DNA from: an uncultured Ruminococcus sp.
GTDB lineage: Bacteria > Bacillota > Clostridia > Oscillospirales > Acutalibacteraceae
Assembly: GCA_900554995.1 (NCBI GenBank)
Contig: USJJ01000034.1
Location: forward strand, 1 to 9,118
Direction: 5' to 3'
DNA: 9,118 nucleotides
The translations under genes were made by a program, and so were the position numbers. The number at the start of each line of letters is the position of its first letter. Positions within the stretch are counted from its first letter, which is position 1. Below the pieces are notes generated by a model. The model worked only from the letters and a program-made list of their open reading frames with translations. It did not search any database and was not told where the DNA came from. Of this stretch, positions 6,209 through 9,118 are shown in pieces.

Positions 6209-6766
6209 ATGAAAAGCGAGAGCAAATTTAAACTCAACCAGGTTGTTTTGGCGGCACTTTTTGCGGCACTTACCACCGTTTTGACCTATTACGTCAAGAT
6301 CCCAAGCGTTAACGGATATATGCACATCGGCGATTCAATGATCTACCTCTGCGCAAGCCTTCTCCCGACTCCGCTTGCCGCACTTTCGGCAGGTATCGGC
6401 GCAGCGATTTCCGACGCAGTCGGCGGTTATACTATGTATATAATTCCGACCTTTATTATCAAAGCAATTCTCACCCTCTGCTTCACACACACGGCAAAGA
6501 AGCTTCTTTGCAAGAGAAATGTTATTGCCGTTTTCATTGCGGCATTTATTACAATTGCAGGCTACTATATCGCAGAGGTTATCATTCTTGCGCTTTCTGC
6601 ACCGGTCGGCTTTACCGAGTATCTTTTCAGCGTTCCGTCATGGGTAAGCGCACTCAACACTCTCCCCGGCAATGCCATTCAGGCAGGCTCAAGCGGAATA
6701 CTTTACATTGTCCTTGCCGCAGCGCTTGACAGGGCAAAAATCAAAGACAGAATGAGGAAGTTTTAA
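6209..6766 (+). CDS. ECF-type transporter S-component, substrate unknown
   Basis: Integral membrane protein of 185 residues with about six hydrophobic segments, the usual size and layout of an energy-coupling-factor substrate-binding subunit. Segment 1 carries the small-residue face LAALFAALTTVLT (14-26), which in S-components packs against EcfT. The loop GYMHIGDSMIYL (36-47), the SDAVGGYTMYIIPTFIIKAI region (68-87) and LPGNAIQAG (152-160) are typical of these proteins. It would bind a vitamin or other small substrate and use a shared EcfT/EcfA module, which is not encoded here. ATG start with GGAGGG (6197-6202) six bases upstream. The radical SAM gene begins two bases after its stop, so the two are one operon. 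I recall a TIGRFAMs pair (TIGR04002 with TIGR04100) matching this arrangement, from memory only. Confidence 0.88.
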   Translation: MKSESKFKLNQVVLAALFAALTTVLTYYVKIPSVNGYMHIGDSMIYLCASLLPTPLAALSAGIGAAISDAVGGYTMYIIPTFIIKAILTLCFTHTAKKLLCKRNVIAVFIAAFITIAGYYIAEVIILALSAPVGFTEYLFSVPSWVSALNTLPGNAIQAGSSGILYIVLAAALDRAKIKDRMRKF

Positions 6767-6768
6767 TT

Positions 6769-7371
6769 ATGGCTGATATTGTTTACACCTACGGCAACAG
6801 CGTATATATGAACATCACAAACAAATGCCCCTGCTCCTGTGTTTTCTGCATCAGGAGCAACGGCGACGGGCTCGGCTCAGCAGAATCGCTTTGGCTGAAG
6901 AAGGATCCCACTCTCAAAGAGATTGAGGACGAGATCAACAAATTTGACTTTTCACCCTATTCGGAGGTCGTTTTTTGCGGCTACGGTGAACCGACGCAGG
7001 CACTTGATAATCTTATTGCGAGTGCAAAATATCTTAAAGAGAAGTTCGGCTTAAAGATCCGTCTCAATTCAAACGGGCTCAGCGATCTTATCAACGGCAA
7101 AGAGACCGCAAAGCTCCTTGAGGGCGTTGTCGATTCGATTTCAATCAGCCTCAATGCTCCGAACGCAAAGCGCTACCAGGAAGTCAGCCGTTCACGCTTC
7201 GGCGAGGACGCATTCCCCGCCCTGCTGAAATTTGCCGAGGATTGTAAAAAATATATTCCGAGGGTTAAGTTTACTGTCGTTGACGTTATCAGCAAGGAGG
7301 AGATTGCCGAATGTCAGCAGCTTGCCGACAAGATGGGAATACCGCTGAGAGTCAGGGCATTGATTAAGTAA
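6769..7371 (+). CDS. Small radical SAM enzyme paired with the S-component
   Basis: Minimal 200-residue radical SAM protein. The [4Fe-4S] motif CxxxCxxC is Cys20, Cys24, Cys27 in NKCPCSCVFCIR, with an extra Cys22 inside. GYGEP (71-75), following VVFC, corresponds to the GGE motif that contacts the SAM amino group. RLNSNGLSDLI (98-108) and SISISLNAP (123-131) are further core strands. The chain ends about where the core barrel ends; there is no SPASM or twitch domain, so no extra iron-sulfur cluster is expected. The opening YTYGNSVYMNITNKCPC resembles the TatD-associated and TIGR04100-type radical SAM families as I remember them. The reaction is unknown. Its ribosome site GAGGAAG (6754-6760) lies within the end of the S-component gene. 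The operon suggests it acts on the imported compound or makes a related cofactor. Confidence 0.9.
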   Translation: MADIVYTYGNSVYMNITNKCPCSCVFCIRSNGDGLGSAESLWLKKDPTLKEIEDEINKFDFSPYSEVVFCGYGEPTQALDNLIASAKYLKEKFGLKIRLNSNGLSDLINGKETAKLLEGVVDSISISLNAPNAKRYQEVSRSRFGEDAFPALLKFAEDCKKYIPRVKFTVVDVISKEEIAECQQLADKMGIPLRVRALIK

Positions 7372-7385
7372 AACCGTAAAAAATC

Positions 7386-7436
7386 ACCGAGCATTTTCAA
7401 GAAACGGAAATGCTCGGTATTTTTATTTTGTTTTTT
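7386..7436. terminator. Strong bidirectional terminator
   Basis: A 13-bp stem (7386-7398 with 7406-7418, one G-U pair) closes a 7-base loop. Rightward it is followed by A, five T, A, four T, G and six T, a strong end for the S-component/radical SAM operon. Leftward it is followed by TGATTTTTTTACGG, so it also serves the HAD gene, whose stop codon (TTA 7423-7425 as read here) lies in the rightward T-tract. Confidence 0.9.
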
Positions 7437-8070
7437 CGATTATCTCATACGGTTTTTCCGCAATATATTCCGCTCCGGCGGCTATCAGCTCCGAGACGTC
7501 ACGATTGCCCCACGTCACGCCGATGCAGGGAAGTTCCGCATTGTGCGCCGTATGTACATCAACCTCAGAGTCACCCGAGTAAACGCATTTTGCCTTGTCC
7601 GCTCCGAGCGTTTCAATAACATAAAGCACCGAATCGGGCGCAGGCTTTGACGGGAAACGATCCATCTTTCCGACAACAAGGTCAAAAATATCTCCGAAGA
7701 AATCCTTAACAACCTTTTTCGCCGCTTCGTCCGCCTTATTGGAAACGACGGCGACCTTACAGCCGTTCTCCTTGAGTGTTTTAATGACGTCGATAATTCC
7801 GTCATACGGCTTTGTGAAGTCGGCTATATGATCAAGATAGTATGCGGTAAAAATCGCAAGAGTTTTGTCGTAATCATTCTGTGAAATATCCTGCGGAGCG
7901 GCACGCTTAATAAGCATTCTTATACCGTTTCCGATGAATCGGCGAACCTCGTCGACCGTCCTTTCTGGATAATTCATCTGCCTCATCGCGTAATTGACGG
8001 CATTCGCAAGATCCTGCAATGTGTCGAGCAGTGTTCCGTCAAGATCGAAAATATATGTTTTGTATTTCAT
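7423..8070 (-). CDS. HAD-superfamily phosphatase, phosphoglycolate phosphatase-like
   Basis: Cytosolic phosphatase of the HAD-IA group, 215 residues. Motif I is FDLDGTLLDT with nucleophile Asp9 and acid/base Asp11, motif II is VSN with Ser110, motif III is Lys142 in SKPAPD, and motif IV is GDSEVD with Asp167 and Asp171 for Mg2+. An alpha-helical cap lies at about 15-85. Length and motifs fit Gph/PpaX-type enzymes (phosphoglycolate or pyrophosphate), but the substrate cannot be read from sequence. The start chosen is the ATG at 8070, because GGTGAT (8080-8075), a match to the 3' end of 16S rRNA, is ideally spaced for it. The in-frame GTG at 8079 and ATG at 8076 overlap that site and lie only a few bases from the predicted transcription start. 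Single-gene transcript. Confidence 0.9.
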   Translation of the reverse strand: MKYKTYIFDLDGTLLDTLQDLANAVNYAMRQMNYPERTVDEVRRFIGNGIRMLIKRAAPQDISQNDYDKTLAIFTAYYLDHIADFTKPYDGIIDVIKTLKENGCKVAVVSNKADEAAKKVVKDFFGDIFDLVVGKMDRFPSKPAPDSVLYVIETLGADKAKCVYSGDSEVDVHTAHNAELPCIGVTWGNRDVSELIAAGAEYIAEKPYEIIEKTK

Positions 8071-8074
8071 AATC

Positions 8075-8080
8075 ATCACC
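8075..8080 (-). promoter_or_regulatory. Ribosome binding site deciding the HAD gene start
   Basis: GGTGAT pairs with the 16S tail in the register GGAGGTGAT and ends four bases before the ATG at 8070. The upstream GTG (8079-8077) and ATG (8076-8074) codons lie in this site, so they are unlikely starts. Confidence 0.65.
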
Positions 8081-8088
8081 GATTTGAT

Positions 8089-8116
8089 ATTATATCACAA
8101 AATCCGAAAAATGCAA
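8089..8116 (-). promoter_or_regulatory. Promoter of the HAD phosphatase gene
   Basis: Read leftward: TTGCAT (-35, 8116-8111), a 16-base spacer and a perfect TATAAT (-10, 8094-8089) preceded by TGA, an extended -10. Transcription should begin near 8082, leaving a leader of only about 12 bases before ATG 8070. It lies immediately after the amidase terminator. Confidence 0.65.
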
Positions 8117-8122
8117 TATACG

Positions 8123-8162
8123 GAAAAAAATACCGTTTCAAATTCTTGGAAAATGAAACGGT
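8123..8162 (-). terminator. Terminator of the amidase gene
   Basis: Read leftward: ACCGTTTCA and TGAAACGGT (8162-8154 with 8140-8132) form a perfect 9-bp stem. The loop can pair further through TTC/GAA. A seven-T run (8130-8124) follows after TA. The amidase stop codon is only six bases upstream of the stem. Confidence 0.85.
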
Positions 8163-8168
8163 CTCGGC

Positions 8169-8843
8169 TTATTTTTGAATGTGATCGTAGATTGTTTTTG
8201 CTATCGTCTCGGCGGTTTCGTCGAGCTTTTCGTCAAATGCCTTGTTATCCTTATCATTGGTGATAAATCCGACCTCCAAAAGGAGCGACGGCATATCCGT
8301 GTCGGAGTTTATGTAGTAATCTCCGAAGGTGTTGTCACGGAAGCCTTTCTTTATGCCTCGGTTCTGCTGACCTGTCAGCTTGCAGATATTTGCAACAAGA
8401 TTTTCGGCTAGCTGTTTCTCATCGCCTTTCGTTTTTTTTGAAATCCACGCCTCAATTCCGTTGGCATTTTTGTCCTCCGCCGAGTTTCTGTGCACACTTA
8501 TAAAGAGCGTGCAATGCTTTTTATTTGCCGATTTACAGCGATCCTTGAGCGTAACGTCGGAATCATCCTCACGGGTAAGATAAACCTTGACACCCATTTT
8601 TTCGAGATTTTCCTTGATTTTTAACGTCAGGCGAAGATCATCGTCTTTCTCATATCGGGCTCCGACTGCCGCTCCGACATCGTTCGCACCGTGTCCCGCA
8701 TCAAGGCAGACATACGGGTCGCCCGAATATGTGTACTTCGTCCGAAAAACATTAAAGCGTACGCAGACTCCGACAATCACCGCCGCCAAAAGCACGGCGG
8801 CAACGATGATATTTCTTTGTTTCTTCTTGATTTTGAACTTCAT
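8169..8843 (-). CDS. Membrane-anchored N-acetylmuramoyl-L-alanine amidase (Amidase_3)
   Basis: Zinc-dependent peptidoglycan hydrolase that cuts the bond between MurNAc and the stem peptide; 224 residues. A basic N-terminus (MKFKIKKKQR) and a hydrophobic segment at 11-28 form a signal anchor, so the catalytic domain (about 42-223) faces outward. The zinc ligands are likely His51 in LDAGHG, Glu65 in YEKDD and His118 in SVHRNS; the catalytic Glu is Glu190 in LLLEVGFITN. The GVKVYLTRED stretch (84-93) is also typical. There are no SH3, LysM or other wall-binding repeats. Family members act in daughter-cell separation, wall turnover or germination. ATG start with AAGGTGAT just upstream. A terminator follows directly; an unfinished gene ends 125 bases upstream on the same strand. 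No convincing promoter was found between them. Confidence 0.95.
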   Translation of the reverse strand: MKFKIKKKQRNIIVAAVLLAAVIVGVCVRFNVFRTKYTYSGDPYVCLDAGHGANDVGAAVGARYEKDDDLRLTLKIKENLEKMGVKVYLTREDDSDVTLKDRCKSANKKHCTLFISVHRNSAEDKNANGIEAWISKKTKGDEKQLAENLVANICKLTGQQNRGIKKGFRDNTFGDYYINSDTDMPSLLLEVGFITNDKDNKAFDEKLDETAETIAKTIYDHIQK

Positions 8844-8851
8844 TCTATCAC

Positions 8852-8907
8852 CTTAATAATGATTGGTTAATCTTCTGGCGGCTGAGTCTTATTTTGCTTA
8901 ATAATGA
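8852..8907. repeat. 11-bp direct repeat upstream of the amidase gene
   Basis: CTTAATAATGA occurs at 8852-8862 and again at 8897-8907, 45 bases apart. On the coding strand it reads TCATTATTAAG, and the copy nearer the gene runs into the ribosome binding site. It might be a regulator site or a chance AT-rich match. Confidence 0.4.
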
Positions 8908-8910
8908 GAT

Positions 8911-8949
8911 AAAAATCTGCCGCCCCGCCTCACCGTTAAGGGAGGCGGG
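8911..8949 (-). terminator. Probable weak terminator of the right-edge gene
   Basis: Read leftward: CCCGCCTC (8949-8942) pairs with GAGGCGGG (8931-8924), and two more pairs can form past a bulged A. A five-T run (8915-8911) begins only after eight intervening bases, so release should be inefficient. It lies 20 bases after the stop of the right-edge gene and may allow read-through into the amidase gene. Confidence 0.5.
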
Positions 8950-8968
8950 AATGTTTGTGTAACGAAAC

Positions 8969-9118
8969 TTACTTCATCAGCTTTTCATAAACCTCGCCGG
9001 TGATGCAATAGGTTGCGATTGAGCCGTCGTTGAACGTAATTTCCGCAATTCGGTAGTCGTTTCCGCAGTAGCCGTAGAGGAATGAATTATCAAGCACCTT
9101 TTGAATTGTCGACTTGCT
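8969..9118 (-). CDS. C-terminal 49 codons of an unrecognised gene (cut by the window edge)
   Basis: An open frame enters from the right edge on the minus strand and ends at TAA (8971-8969). It encodes 49 residues running from SKSTIQKVLDNSFLYGYCGN to a final TGEVYEKLMK. Composition and codon use look like the neighbouring genes and a hairpin follows the stop, so it is very probably real. The fragment has two cysteines and a likely beta-hairpin (RIAEITFNDGSIATYCI). I do not recognise the family. It precedes the amidase gene by 125 bases on the same strand. Confidence 0.75.
   Translation of the reverse strand, partial: SKSTIQKVLDNSFLYGYCGNDYRIAEITFNDGSIATYCITGEVYEKLMK

Overview
The window looks like chromosomal DNA of a Gram-positive anaerobe of the class Clostridia, most likely a gut Oscillospiraceae/Ruminococcus-type bacterium. 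This is inferred from strong GGAGG ribosome sites, TTG-core/extended -10 promoters, a Gram-positive type lipoprotein, a DivIVA-like coiled-coil protein, a cohesin-like surface protein, and an ECF S-component next to a small radical SAM enzyme, a pair I remember as clostridial. Gene density is high. No rRNA, tRNA, CRISPR array, insertion sequence or phage gene was seen, and no intergenic gap reaches 300 bases.

Layout. (1) 1-126: the 3' end of a rightward transcript with a perfect 10-bp terminator. (2) 3226 down to 124, minus strand: a three-gene operon of WbpP-type UDP-HexNAc 4-epimerase, the bifunctional NAD(P)HX repair enzyme Nnr, and a small lipoprotein with a TTG start. (3) 3253-3870, plus strand: a single gene for a DivIVA-like coiled-coil protein, driven by a promoter back to back with that of operon 2. 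(4) 6102 down to 3838, minus strand: a two-gene operon of a secreted, membrane-anchored cohesin-like protein and, overlapping it by one base, a ComEC-like metallo-beta-lactamase-fold hydrolase with an unrecognised N-terminal domain. (5) 6173-7436, plus strand: a two-gene operon of an ECF transporter S-component and a minimal 200-residue radical SAM enzyme, closed by a strong terminator. (6) 8117 down to 7423, minus strand: a HAD phosphatase with its own promoter. (7) 8843 down to 8123, minus strand: a membrane-anchored Amidase_3 cell-wall hydrolase. (8) 9118 down to 8969, minus strand: the C-terminal 49 codons of an unrecognised gene.

How the parts fit. Several products bear on the envelope: the epimerase supplies an amino-sugar nucleotide, the amidase cuts peptidoglycan, the cohesin-like protein and the lipoprotein sit at the surface, and the DivIVA-like protein suggests a division or polarity role. 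Nnr and the HAD enzyme look like housekeeping metabolite repair or salvage. The item most worth following is the S-component/radical SAM bicistron, whose substrate and reaction cannot be read from the sequence. The cohesin-like/MBL pair is the second unexplained unit. Control signals are unusually legible: four promoters share a TGn extended -10, and the convergent gene ends meet at compact terminators with T-runs facing one or both ways.
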